Assembly: GCA_012932865.1 (NCBI GenBank)
Contig: SAXG01000013.1
Coordinates: forward strand, 372,001-436,000
Source of the DNA: Amylostereum areolatum
Taxonomy: Eukaryota > Basidiomycota > Agaricomycetes > Russulales > Stereaceae
Length of the DNA stretch: 64,000 nt
Direction: 5' to 3'
Shown: positions 11,041 to 21,664 of the stretch, piece by piece
How positions within the stretch are numbered: the first letter of the stretch is position 1
How the letters are laid out: every line of letters begins with the position of its first letter
Notes under the pieces: model-generated
What the model was told of the DNA's origin: nothing
The model's input: only the letters and a program-made list of their open reading frames with translations
Databases searched by the model: none
Position numbers and translations under genes: made by a program

Positions 11041-11152
11041 AGCCGAACCAACCCGGCGGGCCGGCCACATGTCCAGAAGTCCGACCTGTCCGAGTATCCG
11101 GGAATACTGATTTTACTCCACCCCCCCGGGCCCCTCTAGAGTCTACAGTTAC
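11041..11152 (+). repeat. Dispersed repeat, copy 2, directly upstream of K3
   Basis: This is the second copy of the segment at 2464-2575, differing by a few indels (for example an extra TCCAG and GAATACT). It ends about 50 bp before the K3 start codon, so it occupies the core-promoter position of that gene. Confidence 0.75.
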
Positions 11153-11201
11153 TGTCTTGCTCGATTTCCTTCCTGACGCCGAAACTCGCGTTTTTCTCAA
11201 C

Positions 11202-12605
11202 ATGGCGTCATTCGATTCGCAACTCAGGAGTCGCGGCCCCCAAGCTGTACGTCCGAATGTTGACGTCCGAGAGACCTTGTTGGATTTCGAGGCGGATTGG
11301 AGAGATCGGTCTCACTTTCTGGAGGCCCACGGCTACAGGCTACGCCCTCGCCTCCGTCCAGGATGGACACCGTCCTGGCACACATCAGGAAAGAGTGCTT
11401 GGAGGGCCGAAGACGCTGTTTGGTCTCATGTACGTATTCTACCAATATTGTGCCACCGTTGCTAGGTTGTCATTTAATGACATGTGAGATAGATGCGACC
11501 CAGCCTTATGGATGCAACTCGCATCTCAGACGGAAGGGCGGTCTACATAAAGAAAATCCGCACTGGCGATTTAGAGTCGACCATCGCAAGCTATCTAGAC
11601 TCTACGTCCTTACGCGCACGCCCCGACAACCACTCAGCCCCTGTTCTCGAAGTGTTTCCGGACCCGAGCGACCCTTCGGTATCCTACATGGTCATGCCCT
11701 TCCTGCGACCCATGACTCGTCCTCCTTTTGAGTATGTTGGAGAAATACTTGATTTCGGGGAACAGATCCTGGAGGTAGGCGTTGACAACGTCACTTGATC
11801 GGATCCGACCGAATCCCTGGTCTCATATCTTCCACAGGGCTTGGTTTTTATGCATGAACAGGGTGTCGCACACCGGTGGGTATAACGCAATATAATAAAC
11901 CTGTGACTAACTTGAAACTTGTAACAGCGATTGTTCCGAGAAGAACATTATGATGGATGGAGACTCCGTGTACCCCATGGGCAACCATCCTGTCTCGGAA
12001 TCGTTTCTTCCGGACTTCAGCGGGAGAGCGCCTGTTGTCTCTCGACTTGTGGCTGGACCAAGGTATTACTTCGTGGACTATGGTATATCGACACAAGTCG
12101 CGCCTGGAACCACGTCTGTTATGGTTCTGGGGACCTTGGGACGAGAACAGGACGTCCCTGAGCTCTCCGAAGAGGTCCCGTACGACCCATTTAAGGTCGA
12201 CATCTTCACCATTGGCTGTGTACTTCGTAGGGTGTTCTACAAGGTGAGCCGTTACCAATCAGCCTCTGTGGTGGTTTGGCTCAACATATCCACAGCCGTA
12301 TTCCAACGCGGAATTCATCGCACCTTTCATCGACTTGATGACCCGCACAGATCCCCTCCGCGCGCCCTTCAGCAGCCGAATGCCTTGCTCGGTGGCGCGG
12401 TATGCGGCGGACCTTCAGCGCGTTGCATAGACATTGGCGACTGAAAGAACGCACGGAATCAATGGTTCATCGTGCAGTGTTTGACCTTGTCCACATAACG
12501 CGTGTAGCTTCCCATCTTGCGCAGTGGCTGAAAGGTCAGCGATTTCCGGGGGTCGTAGCTGTGTGTGACATTTTACGTCCTACTGGCATTTCATACGCGG
12601 TTTAG
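11202..12605 (+). pseudogene. K3: kinase-like gene with a frameshift in the last exon
   Basis: Exons 11202-11429, 11493-11774 (282 nt), 11838-11875 (38 nt) and 11928-12243 are intact and match the family: RLRPRLRPGWTPSWH, VYIKKIRTGDLEST, VMPFLRP, VAHRDCSEKNIMMD, FVDYGIS, VPELSEEVPYDPF and DIFTIG. Exon 5 (from 12296) begins PYSNAEFIAPFIDLMTRTDP but then needs a one-base shift near 12358-12365 to continue as RPSAAECLARWRGMRRTF and on to a stop at 12605; without the shift it terminates early at a different site. The total is one base off a multiple of three. It is either a recent pseudogene, a protein with an altered C-terminus, or a sequencing error in a GC-rich CCGCGCGCCC stretch. It has no B partner and carries a dispersed repeat in its promoter. 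Confidence 0.75.
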
Positions 12606-13705
12606 ATACTGCACCCTTGTATCTGTATTTCCGGAGACAACCTGTGTTAACTTACATGTACGTCTTGTGTACGCCAAACAATATATCCGTCTGAACATTG
12701 TCGCTAGCTGGTGTGCACATACAAAGCCTAATGAACCTCAGGTCCTGAGGCTCAGGAAACGCACGCGCCAAACGAAGTCGGACACGAACAAACCTCAAGC
12801 CATGCACTCGGAACTTGTACCACTCAAAAGAAACGCAACCCCGGACCCTCCGACCAAACCCACGGATCCAGTCCGTGCCACACCCTCACCCTCACATCAA
12901 AGCTGAAACGCACTAAAATAAGAATATTCGAAGCGACATGCAAAGAGACAGAGACAGACGAGAGACGAGACGAGACGAGATAAAAGCGAGAGAGACAACG
13001 GCACCGTACCCACACCTGTACGTATAAAGACACGACCAAATAGATCCACCCCCACCCCCCATCCTTCCAAGAGCAAGCGCTCCTCACGCAGCGCCCAACA
13101 AACACCAGCCCCGCCGGAAAAAAAGACAAACAAATACGACCCACGCCGCCGAACGATCTACGAAAGAAATAAAGTCGGGCAGGGTGGATGGGGAGGATAA
13201 GTAAGTGAACGAAAGACGAAACGGACAACGGAGCCGTAAGAAAGGAAAGGAGAGATATGAAGCATCGCGCGCGTCCCCTTCGCCGTACGTCGTGAGCAAA
13301 ATCGTAAGAGAAAACCGAACCCAAAACAATGCGAGAACGAAGACCAACATATATGAGGATGAGGATGAGGATGAGGACGAGATGAGAGATGTTTATGCAG
13401 GGTGGGGTGGCTGGATCCAAGAGGCAGATGCAGCCGCGATGGGAGGATTATGAAGATGACGATGACGACGGCGATGGCGATGGCTGATAACGACCAAAAT
13501 AGGATGCAAACTAGACTGGATGGGATGGACGAGGGAGGGAGGGAGGGGATACGACCGACGCGAACTGCTAATCAAACACATAAAGAAACTCCACTCGAAA
13601 ATAGGCGAGAAGGACGAGAGACGAGACGATTATATACAATACCCAGATACAAACCCGACATGCACCCACAAGCGACAAATGACAGATGGAAATAAAAACC
13701 CCAGT
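12606..13705. other. Intergenic and likely 3' UTR of the RRM gene, purine-rich simple repeats
   Basis: The plus strand is strongly purine-rich, with short tandem motifs such as GACGA(GACGA) near 12960-12980 and repeated GATGAG at about 13353-13385. Long open frames here follow the strand bias and low complexity and are not credible genes. The part next to 13705 probably holds the 3' untranslated region of the minus-strand RRM gene. Confidence 0.45.
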
Positions 13706-16700
13706 TCATGCCCCGCCCACGACCTGCGCGAAACTCGCCCTCCTCTCCCCATTCACATTGCCCTCACTCGACCCCGGTGCGCCGCCCGAGCTCAAACTCC
13801 TCGTTCCACCCAGCGCAGCCGGAGCGTGTTGCACCGGGTCAGAGCCCGCGCGCTGAATCGACGGATGGCCATTGCCCACGCCTGCCGACGCATTCGACGA
13901 CGACTCGGACCAAAACACGTTGTTCTCGTCTCTAGCGCGAGGGTTCGAGCTCCCCTTCCGTTTCGAGGCGAGGTCCATCCCACCCATACGTTGAATGACG
14001 CCGTTTACGTCGTCCACCTCCCGATCGCGAGTCTGACCATTGGCAGAGTACGGCCTGGCAGAAGCCTGTCTCCCCACGGTTGTCCCGCATGATCTCGTTC
14101 GCGATCACCGAGCTCGAGCTCGCGGGGACCATGCCAGCGCCCGAGAAATAATCTCCCGACGCCGGATTCGCGCTGGCGAAGTAGTCGCCGCCCCACTCCC
14201 CGTCGTTCTCTTCGCTGTCCCTGGCATCCTGCTCGGCCGCTTCAGCTGTCGTAGGACGAACAGGCGCGCCGACGGCCGCGTCCCAACCACTGCCACGGCG
14301 AGCTGGGCGACCCCAGAATGCACCGGGGGACATGGTAACACCCTGGGGAGAACATGGCGTGAGGGTTGGGTGGGTGTGGGGATGCTGCACGGGATGAAAC
14401 TGGAAGGACGGCATGCTAGGCGTCATCGGCGGTAGTCCGTGCGGCGTCATGAGCGACATAGGTACTGCCATGGCATGCGCGTAAGGGTGGATGCATAGGC
14501 GACCCGGGTGGCAGCATCGGCGATTGCGGATGCATAGGGTGGTGCATCGGCGAATGTGGGTGCATGGGGTGGTGGAGCGGAGAGTGAGGGTGCATGGGAT
14601 GATGCATAGGGGAAGGAATCATGACAGGAATCATGTGTGGCGGGATCATGTGAGGGTGGTGGTAGGGGGAAACAGGCGAAAGGGTGTGGGGGAGCAGGAA
14701 GAGGGAAGGCGGAGGGAGGTGGTAGAGATATTGGTCCGGGATGGTGTGGATGAGACTGGCTTTGCGGTTGTGACCGGGGTGGGGTCCGTGGTTGTCCTCG
14801 CCTTGGAGTTTCTGGGAGGGCGTTGGAGGGGCGGCGAGCGAGCAGCGACGCAGACGATGCCGTCGCGGCTTCACCTTGTGTTTTCTTCTCACCGGGCGAT
14901 GAGTTCGAACTCCAATCGAAGCTTAATCCTGCTGGCTTCGCAAGGGTGATATTAGGGCTGGAACCGGTCCCAGAGCTAGAAGGTGGCGTAGGCAGTTCAC
15001 TTCGCAGCGAATGGGCGGGCGCGCCGCTGCCATTCATGAGCGGTATCGCCCCCGTCGAGTGCGCGTGCAACTGTGACTGAGTCTGCGGACGTGGTGCGGT
15101 CTGGGTGCTCGGTTGCGATTTGGGTTGCGAGAAGGATTGCGAGTGAGCATGAGAAGATCGATGGGTCTGAGAATCAGACGAATGCGCCGAAGCTAGTTTG
15201 GCGACTAGTGGAATAGAGGAGAAACGTTCAAGAGACTGTGCGGCCAATGTGTTGGGAGACCCTGCCGAAGTAGGTCTAAATGCGAATGTGTTGACGGAAG
15301 ATGATGACGTTGGTCTGAATGCGTTGGTGGAGGAGGAGGATGTTGGCCTGAACGCGGTAGAGGAAGAGGACGTCGGACGGAAGGCCGCGTTGGTGGATGT
15401 TGCGGAAGACGACGTAGGACGGAACGCGTTGTGCGCAGATGAAGAAGACGTCGGCCTGAATACCGAGCTAACATCGTCGACGGCGCTCTCGAATGCATCA
15501 CGAGTCCCTGCACCTAGCCCATCGTATGTATATGCGAAGTCGTAGTCGAAATCGTTCAAAGTGCTTGATCCTGCCCCGTTATTGAGAGACATGAGCCGCG
15601 AGAGGGCCGCGCTGTTGGACGTTCCAGACAACGAGTTGGGACTCGAGGCATGAGATAGTCGAGGACTGATAGGAAGAGAATTCCCGCCGTTGGTATTGAC
15701 CAATAATGAGGATGTGTTGGCGGACGCGGTGGAGGTGTTCAGCGCAGAAAGGGCAGCGAAACTCGATATGGCGGCTGGAGGTATAGGAGAAGCAGGGCCG
15801 GGAGAATGCGTGCCAAGGGGGGTGAACTTGTCAAAGTGCACTTTGAGGGCGCGGCCATTGAACTCGTATCTGGAGCATATAAAGGTTAGCATATGGCCGC
15901 ATATACGCAGCACCCGTAAGCGCACGTACCCATTGAACACCCGCACAGCTCTCTCTGCATCAGCCTCTGTGGCGTATACAACAGTTCCGAATCCCCGAGA
16001 GCGACCATCGGAGCCAAGAGCAACGTCGGCACGAAGGATGGTTCCAGCTTGGCGGAAGAGATCTTTAAGGTCTTGCCATTGGACGTGGAAAGGGAGCTGC
16101 GGGAAGCGATGAGTGCTTACAGTTATCCTGAGCTGGTGAGCACACGCACATTTCCAACGAAAAGGGTCCTCGATATTGCCCTATCGGTGGCAAGAAGGGA
16201 CGGTGTTCCGACGTAAGAAGACAGTCCTGAGAGGTTGGAGGTGGCGAAGGCGAGGGGATCGTCGAATGACGAGGGAAGATACGGGGGTTGGGGGCTTAGC
16301 GCACCGTTGGCACCGACCGAGCCCATCTGGCCATAGGATCGCCCAGCCATACCCATGCCCACGCCGACGCCCATCGGTAGGCCGTTGGCGGCGAGTCCTG
16401 GGGCCTGCATCGAATACGGACCAGGCATCTGGTAGCCATCGGCGTTTAGCTCTGAAGGGAGCCTGTCGAGGCGAACTTCGAGGACGCGTGTTTGCCAGGA
16501 ATAGCCATTGAACATGTCTACTGCGCGGCCGGCGTCTTCGGCGGTCGCGAGAAGGACGGTGCCATAACCTCTTGAGCGGTTGTCGGGGCCAAGTGCAACG
16601 TCAGCACGGAGGACGGTGCCAGCTTTGCGGAAGAGGTCCTTGAGATCCTGCCAGCGGACGCGATAGGGGAGCTAAAAGGAAGACAGGGCGCGGCGAGCGT

Positions 16701-16946
16701 GAGCGGTAGAGCTAAGAGGCGCGGAGAGCGATGTGGCAAGGCGGCGGGTTGAGCCAAGGAGAGAAAAGAGCGCACATTTCCTACGAAGAGCTGGGTGCGG
16801 GTGTCCTTGAGTGGAACGGGGCGGCCGTCGGGGGATGCGCGAGAGGATGTGGCCATCTGGATGACGGCGTCGATCTCTTCGCTGGTAGGGGCATGGACAT
16901 GAGGCGGACTGGGAGACTTGGAAGGGAGTGCATCGGCGTCGGTCAT
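13706..16946 (-). CDS. Two-RRM RNA-binding protein, Gbp2/Hrb1-like
   Basis: Exon 1 (16946-16776) begins MTDADALPSKSPS and ends in RNP2 (TQLFVGN). Exon 2 (16671-16150) completes RRM1 (LPYRVRWQDLKDLF ... RSRGYGTV RNP1) and ends in the second LFVGN. Exon 3 (16096-15930) carries RRM2 (LPFHVQWQDLKDLF ... RSRGFGTVVYAT). Exon 4 (from 15869) completes it (YEFNGRALKVHFDKF) and runs into a long low-complexity tail. The tail has seven FRPTSSSS-type repeats, Ser/Gln- and Pro/Met/His-rich parts, and ends RRASFAQVVGGA before TGA. Both RRMs interrupted at the same LFVGN position, and the WxDLKDxF pattern, point to the fungal Gbp2/Hrb1 family of nuclear mRNA-binding/export proteins. The tail needs three one-base shifts (near 14700, 14490 and 14075), each at a C or G run, so assembly errors are likelier than a dead gene. 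The downstream frame stays protein-like. Confidence 0.8.
15260..15462 (-). repeat. Coding tandem repeat FRPTSSSS (about 7 units)
   Basis: Imperfect repeats of (N/A)FRPTSSSS lie within exon 4 of the RRM gene, separated by 2-8 variable residues. The serine/threonine-rich, regularly spaced units would be disordered and offer repeated phosphorylation or docking sites; that role is inferred. Confidence 0.8.
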
Positions 16947-17324
16947 TTCATGCGGCGGGGCAAAGGAGCGCGGGAGGGAACAGCGAGGAGGGAAATCCGG
17001 AGGAGGGGGCGGGGACGGGGGCGGGGGGGCGGGAGGACGGGTTCGGGGAGGATGATGCAGATGGTGATAGGAAGGACATGAGTCCACGGCGGCGACGGCG
17101 AGCACGCTTTGGATTTTGGAGCCTTCACAGCGCGCCGAACCGACTCCACAAAAAAATTGGGGGTTCCCTATGACGTCACCGCCCTTTTCGTTCCATTTCT
17201 TCCTCAATTCGGAAGCTCCCCCGCCCATCGCCGTCGGTCCCGCCGTCTGGTCGACGTGGCCCCTCCGCCCTCGCCTCTCACAGCGCTCGTCCACGTCCGA
17301 AACCGCCTAGCGAGGTCGCATGCC

Positions 17325-17553
17325 ATGGCCATCCATCCTCGTCGTGCGCCACGCTCTCCGCTGGTCCGATCAGCACTCCACCACCCCATATCTTACCGGT
17401 AAGCTTCCCCGTGCTTCTATCGTCCCCCGCGTCAACATGTGGTCTCTGCTCGTCAGTCGTTTCGCACCTGCTGTCGCCTCGGTTCCCGAAGTCTCCTTCT
17501 GCTCTCATCGTGGTCGGCGTCGAAGGAAAATCGTCGTCAATCATTGGTCCTAG
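17325..17553 (+). other. Possible small gene (56 aa), divergent from the RRM gene
   Basis: A two-exon reading is possible: 17325-17398 and 17457-17553, joined by a 58-bp GT-AG intron, in frame. The product would start MAIHPRRAPRSPLVRS and end RRRRKIVVNHWS, arginine-rich and resembling a mitochondrial presequence followed by a very basic tail. Other frames are also open here, and no family is recognised. The stretch 16947-17324 contains the probable promoter of the RRM gene. Confidence 0.25.
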
Positions 17554-18260
17554 GCCCTTATCCGCGACCGCAACATTACGCCCAACTCCATGGCCAGAAC
17601 GTTCATAATGCGCGGCGAACTTTGCTCTCCTGACGTCACCCGTCCACCGGTCTTGCGCGATCCGTCAGGCGGTGGACGTTTACGTTTTGCGGATATACAG
17701 TAAGCACCACGTTTTCGACGCTGGTAGACGTTGGTCACACGCGAGCCGCGACAACCCATGAGAAACACTCCTTGGCCTTCGGAATCAACCTGGGATCCAG
17801 TTATAGAATGAAGGTATAGCAGCCCATGGAGATATCAAGTAGCGACACTGCCTTCCATAACCGTAGTGCCTATCGTTGCCACCTTCTCAAGCTCAAGATC
17901 CTAAGTGGGTCTTTCAGTCATTTCATCTCCACGCCTACCACTTGACGGGATGTTCTAGGATGACTTCCTTCTGGCGCGTGCTTAATAGAAAGTCGGCTGC
18001 TTACCCTCCTTCAAGAGACCTATCTTCGGGTCCCATGCGTGTGAACCAGACGCCATGATCAACGGTTGCATCGCGCGATACATGGGTGAGGGAGAGTTCA
18101 GGATGAGAAAGAACACGTACTGCATGTCTTTGGTACGTGTATAAGTGGTCTTTACATGCTACATACAAAATGCAGATGATCCTGTCGTGGCCAAGTTACG
18201 TTCTGAAAATTCATGAGGATAGGCGGTTTCAGAGAGCCAACGGAAAATGCTGACTCATCA
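17554..18260. other. Intergenic, nothing recognised
   Basis: No open frame with domain support was found. Short open stretches such as GELCSPDVTRPPVLRDPSGG (plus, about 17617-17676) occur without an identifiable gene model. Confidence 0.4.
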
Positions 18261-18958
18261 ATCCTCGAGGTATTTCAAGTTCCAACGACCCGCGTCGTCT
18301 TTCTCTCTTTCCCCTCAACCACCATGCCAGTTGGAGGCCGCGATCCTCGCTCCGCACAAACGTCCTCGCACGTCATCTTCGCGACGGTTCACGCTGAGCT
18401 AGACGGAGTCCACGATCGCAGCTCGTTCTGAATGCGTGGTTCCGTCGTGCGAGAGGCGGTTTCATCCCTTGTTAGGCGCTCTCTACGGCTGCACGCTGCC
18501 TTGGGCAGCCGTCACGGGTGTCATTCGCAAAAGCACAGTTGTCACATTCTTGCTTCCAAGATAGCTGCATACTGCCATCTTCAGGTCTTCCTTCGGGCAA
18601 CCCTTGGAACCGTGGCGTGCTCGAGACTCTGTGAGGGTCATCGAGCACGCCGTGCTGGGGGAAATGCCCGTTGGTCATGGATGATGAAGTTGTTCGGGCT
18701 GCTAATCTGGTTGGCGATGGGGTAGTGACAAGCGCGGACGCGAAGGGGCGCCGGTGATATCGTCCATGTAGTATCGGGAGAGCACCCTGAGATGGCCTCT
18801 TTGTATACTCATTCGCGACTCGCGGATGTTCCTGCATAGGACTTCATCCGTGATGTACATCCTCAGCCGTGTCGAGCTTGTCCTCGCACGTATTCCCAGC
18901 TGTCATTCTGGCTAATTTTTGGATCTCCTTGCTCCTCGCGAGCGTTTCTCTTTGATCA
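18261..18958 (-). repeat. Direct duplication, copy 1 (degenerate, probably former coding DNA)
   Basis: About 700 bp here is duplicated at 19100-19796, with roughly 80 percent identity at both ends and a more diverged middle. Read on the minus strand, the two copies share a frame-conserved block: copy 1 has MYITDEVLCRNIRESRM ... MDDITGAP and copy 2 has MYLTDDVPCERSVRKPRM ... MGDITISPP. Copy 1 has a one-base insertion just before this block, joining LDTAE out of frame. A plus-strand stretch ending HAELDGVHDRSSF-stop is also kept in both. The original gene is not recognised. Confidence 0.7.
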
Positions 18959-19099
18959 GTTTATGTATACTCATTATAACTATATTTCTCCATCTTGAGC
19001 AGGCTATTGGAAGACTTGTGAGGCCTGAGATTATATTCTTGAGGAACGAATGAGAGGAGCGTGCGTTGTAAGACACGAACAAAAGGAACCGAGATTATC

Positions 19100-19796
19100 G
19101 AGCCTCGAGGTGTCCGGATTCCAAGGACCCGCGTCCTCGTTCTCTCTTTCTTCTCAACCACCATGGCAGTCGATGGCCGTGATCCTCGCTCCACACGAAC
19201 GTCCCCCGACGTTATTTTCGCGATGGTTCATGCTGAGCTAGACGGAGTCCACGATCGCAGCTCGTTCTGAACGCGTCGCTCCGTCGTGCGAGAGGCCATT
19301 TTCCTCGGTAGGTGCTCTCTACAGTTGCACGCTGCTTCTAGCGGCCGGTCATGGTAGACCTCCGCACGTATAACCCTGCTACCAGTCCTGGTCCCCCAAC
19401 ATACTCCCTGTGTAGAACACCCGTTCTCCCATACTGCTCCCTTCAATTGATTTTGCAGTGATCAGCGCGCGCGGCTGATTGCTAGAAGTAGTCCTGAGGG
19501 GGCAGATTGGGCGATGCGAGGAGACGTTGAAATGGTGTGTTGGGTGGCCGGCACCAGTGGATACATTGACTAGTGCGGAGGGGAGATCGTGATATCGCCC
19601 ATGCAGCGTTGGGAGGGTACCTCGGGGAGGCCTCTTCGTACATTCATTCGCGGCTTGCGGACGCTCCGTTCGCAGGGGACGTCGTCCGTGAGGTACATCT
19701 CAGCCGTGTCGAGGTCGACATCGCACGCATTCCCGACCTGCCATAGTCTGGCCAATTTTTGGAAACCTTTGCTCTTCGCGAGCCTTTATCCGCGGA
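19100..19796 (-). repeat. Direct duplication, copy 2
   Basis: This is the partner of 18261-18958, in the same orientation about 840 bp away. The minus-strand frame 19755-19570 (starting MARLWQVGNACDVDLDTAEM) stays open across the position where copy 1 is frameshifted, so this copy keeps slightly more of the ancestral reading frame. No domain is recognised, and the sequence to either side gives no complete gene model. Confidence 0.7.
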
Positions 19797-19995
19797 GTTT
19801 CTTTAGGCGGTACGGATGCATTGTCCACCTTGTGCTCACCGTGTACAGTACTATTTACATAACCAATGACACGGCCTTTTCAGTTGGCATCGTTTAGTGC
19901 AAAAGTCCTCCGACTCAGGAGACTCGGGTTTCAGTTCGTCGATACGACATTCTTCTAATCGTACAATTCATCTACTGTATAAGATTCGCGGGCAT

Positions 19996-21370
19996 CTACG
20001 TTCGGGAGAAATACCGATGATAAGCGAACAGGCCCTCAGATATCGTATCGCTGAGAGCCAGATTCGAGCCCACCCTCAGGGTGGAATACACTCCGGATAT
20101 GATTTGCCCAACATAAGACATCGCAGCATCATGTCGCGTCCGTAACGGACGGTATCGCCCCAGCCTGGTGAATGAAGCAGACACCGCCAACCACTCGCTG
20201 AGTGCTTGTTCTGCGGTGGGTCGGGAGGATGGGTCCAGATCCATCATGCGGGTGGCAATAGGGCGTAAGAAACCGACATTGACGAATTTCTGTTTCCAAA
20301 AAAAAAAGCCCCGTTACCCTTGGAGATCGAAAGAGCGTGAATGCGAAACTCACATCACAGAAAATGCGTCGAAAAATGTTTCCAATGGTGAAAATATCCA
20401 CCTTGAAAGCGTCATATGGTACGCTTTCAGACAGCTCGGGTACGTCAAGGTCTTGGGCCCATGCACCGAGCACAAGGCCCGAAGTAGTGCCAGGCGGGAA
20501 TTGCGTCGAGAGCCCGTAGTCGACAAAGTAATACTTCACGTCCACAGAGAGTCGCGGTTTGAAAGGGGAAATATCCGACATGTCGGGTAATCGCCGCTTT
20601 CTGACGGGATGGTACCCTCGAGGGTACATGTCAGGTGCGTCCATCATGATGTTGAACTGCGCGCAATCTCTGCGTCGAACAAGAGTGTGAGTCCACCGAG
20701 GAAATCATGGTTATTACTGCTCACCTGTGCGCCACACCTTGTCGGTGCATGAAGGCAAGGCCCTGGGAAGCGGTCACTACCGTCATAGCGTGAGTCCGAG
20801 TAATCGCGAACGTCACCTTCAATATCTGGTCTACAAAGTCAAGGACCTCTCCAACGTACTCGAATGGTGGTTCGTTGACCTCCCTGAAAGATGGCATTAC
20901 CATAAATGAGATGTTCGGGTCGTTAACGTCGGGGAAGTAGTCGAGGATGGGAACAGAGTGATTATCCGGGAATTGACGCAGCTCCTCTGAGTTAAAGTGG
21001 CGAGCGATCGTGGACTCCTGGTCTCCTGTGTCCATTTGCTTGATGTACACCATCTTGCCATCAGATATACGAGTCGCGTCCATGAGCTTGAGCCGGACCT
21101 TGTAGAAAGTAAGGCTGCGGTTCGACAACATAATCAGAGCGCATGGATTTAGACAAAGCTCACATTCGAGTAGACTGCATCCTCCGCCCAGGTAGGATCT
21201 TGACCTGTTATGTGCCATGATGGTTTCCATCCGGGTCGAAGACGGGGTCGTAGCATGTAGCCTCGAGACTCGAGAAATATTTGATGATCCCTCCACCACT
21301 TTTCATGCTCAAGCAAGTTTTCTTTGAGGTTTGGGTGTTTGTCTGGGGTTAAAGAAAGGCTATCGTCCAT
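19996..21370 (-). CDS. K4: kinase-like protein with LRPRLRPGW motif (378 aa)
   Basis: Five exons: 21370-21164 (207 nt), 21098-20817 (282), 20762-20725 (38), 20669-20354 (316) and 20289-19996 (294); in frame. Order of motifs: RDHQIFLESRGYMLRPRLRP, VYIKQMDTGDQEST, VMPSFREV, FMHRQGVAHRDCAQFNIMMD, YYFVDYGLS, DVPELSESVPYDAF, DIFTIG, DPSSRPTAEQAL. The canonical subdomain XI arginine (SRPTAEQAL) is well kept. The catalytic-loop lysine is absent (HRDCA) and DFG reads DYG. The C-terminal tail (after RTRHDAAM) is unlike the K2/K6 and K5/K7 tails. It starts 294 bp from K5 on the opposite strand and has no B partner. Confidence 0.88.
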
Positions 21371-21664
21371 TCTGGCGGTTGTGAGTGAGGGATGTGCGGG
21401 TACTTAGGCTATGATCCTGTGAAGGAGTTATTACGCCACAGTGGGGTTGGTGGGCAGAATGCGCCCGAAAGCCGGCTGCCGGACACCAAGCTCGAAGGGG
21501 CGCGTAACTCCGCTGATACAGGCCGCGGGCCGCGGCTGAGTCTTTATGGCTGACGTAGCCAGAAATCGGTGGCACGGCAGCCTGGCCAGTCACAGTGCCC
21601 AGTGCCAACGAGTCTTCGCCTTCCACACTCAGGCTCTCCACGTTCTACCCAAATTCGTCGGAAT
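21371..21664. promoter_or_regulatory. Shared divergent intergenic region K4/K5 (294 bp)
   Basis: This short non-coding gap separates the start codons of K4 (minus) and K5 (plus). It is much shorter than the 0.75-0.89 kb K/B gaps, so the two kinase promoters must be adjacent or overlapping. No clear TATA box was found. Confidence 0.4.

Noticed and set aside
12824..13420. Minus-strand 198-codon frame rich in L, V and S
   Set aside because: It lies in strand-biased, purine-rich intergenic DNA next to the RRM gene's 3' end; no domain is visible and overlapping open frames occur on the plus strand.
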